Translations under genes and position numbers: made by a program
Shown here: in pieces, positions 63,860 through 64,000 of the stretch
Numbering within the stretch: the first letter of the stretch is position 1
Layout: each line of letters starts with the position of its first letter
The notes under the pieces: generated by a model
Told to the model about the DNA's origin: nothing
Databases searched by the model: none
Seen by the model: only the letters and a program-made list of their open reading frames with translations
Origin: Saccharothrix espanaensis DSM 44229
GTDB taxonomy: Bacteria > Actinomycetota > Actinomycetes > Mycobacteriales > Pseudonocardiaceae
Reading direction: 5' to 3'
Assembly (NCBI RefSeq): GCF_000328705.1
Contig: NC_019673.1
Location: forward strand, 1,736,001-1,800,000
DNA length: 64,000 nucleotides

Positions 63860-64000
63860 GTGGACCCCTACGACTACCCCCGGCACTGGGAGGCCGACGT
63901 CGTGCTCAGCGACGGCGGCACGGTCCACCTGCGGCCGATCACGCCCGACGACGCGGAGAAGCTGCTGGCCTTCCACGGCCGGCTGTCCGAGCGCACCCGC
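63860..64000 (+). CDS. GNAT acetyltransferase, Pat-like (partial, 5' end)
   Basis: The first 47 codons are present; the gene runs past the window. It begins VDPYDYPRHWEADVVLSDGG followed by TVHLRPITPDDAEKLLAFHG and RLSERTR. This is the N-terminal GNAT domain of actinobacterial lysine acetyltransferases, either stand-alone Pat or the version fused to an acyl-CoA-synthetase-like domain. They acetylate acetyl-CoA synthetase and other enzymes. GTG 63860 lies 2 nt after acuC, so the two genes are co-transcribed. Whether a cNMP-binding or CoA-ligase domain follows cannot be seen. Confidence 0.8.
   Translation, partial: MDPYDYPRHWEADVVLSDGGTVHLRPITPDDAEKLLAFHGRLSERTR

Overview
This is a high-GC actinobacterial chromosomal segment. 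Its gene content and order match the order Pseudonocardiales (Saccharothrix/Actinosynnema/Lentzea type), although the genus cannot be fixed from the sequence alone. The backbone is the classic actinobacterial DNA-repair and housekeeping neighbourhood known from Mycobacterium tuberculosis Rv2711-Rv2737. It carries DUF3046-recA-recX, a B12-dependent ribonucleotide reductase with nrdR, the divergent LysM gene and lexA, hflX, dapF, miaA, a LigB-like gene, a DUF349 gene, an Rv2732c-type membrane gene, miaB, and further on ideR. Insertions of less conserved genes interrupt this backbone.

Layout. 1-3.6 kb: end of a DUF3046 gene, recA behind a near-consensus SOS box, recX with a very long disordered N-terminus, and a HAD phosphatase. 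3.6-6.1 kb: Entner-Doudoroff edd-eda operon. 6.3-10.25 kb: a small conserved protein and a type F (Sdh1-like) succinate dehydrogenase sdhCAB. 10.3-12.4 kb: an accessory island with a decayed WD40-like gene and a Phd-type toxin-antitoxin pair with a strong operator palindrome. 12.4-16.1 kb: nrdR-nrdJ. 16.1-16.8 kb: a gene-free stretch holding a large nested palindrome. 16.8-25.8 kb: LysM gene/lexA, a secreted propeller protein, hflX, an ArsR/MFS divergon, SMP-30, dapF, miaA and the LigB-like gene. 25.9-29.3 kb: DUF349, a membrane protein and miaB.

29.5-36.1 kb: an orphan TAXI binding protein, a GluR/GluK-like two-component system and the divergent gluABCD glutamate ABC importer. 36.1-42.5 kb: EcsC protein, MFS, a leader-like region with a 7-codon ORF and two tiny basic ORFs, CBS protein, CGNR regulator, mycothiol-dependent enzyme, arylamine N-acetyltransferase and a decayed ArsR/SRPBCC pair. 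42.6-55.6 kb: accessory metabolism and secretion (MFS pumps, Tat-exported lyase-like protein, DUF3500, endonuclease V, GH4 glycosidase with LysR, esterase, secreted PepX-type and M23 peptidases, DUF4192, a secreted small protein). 55.7-60.6 kb: a tightly overlapping ideR-galK-galE-S9 peptidase operon. 60.6-64 kb: rhodanese, a DUF3558-type lipoprotein, an AcuC-type deacetylase and the start of a Pat-type GNAT acetyltransferase.

Regulatory themes. SOS control is visible at recA and at lexA/LysM gene. Many transcription units end in long perfect stem-loops. Several divergent gene pairs contain a clear dyad between them. The most unusual items are the 38.1-38.8 kb leader and micro-ORF cluster, the 134-nt nested palindrome at 16.6 kb, the toxin-antitoxin operator, the Gly-Ser tract inserted in SdhA, the RecX extension, and the orphan TAXI protein next to the glutamate two-component system.
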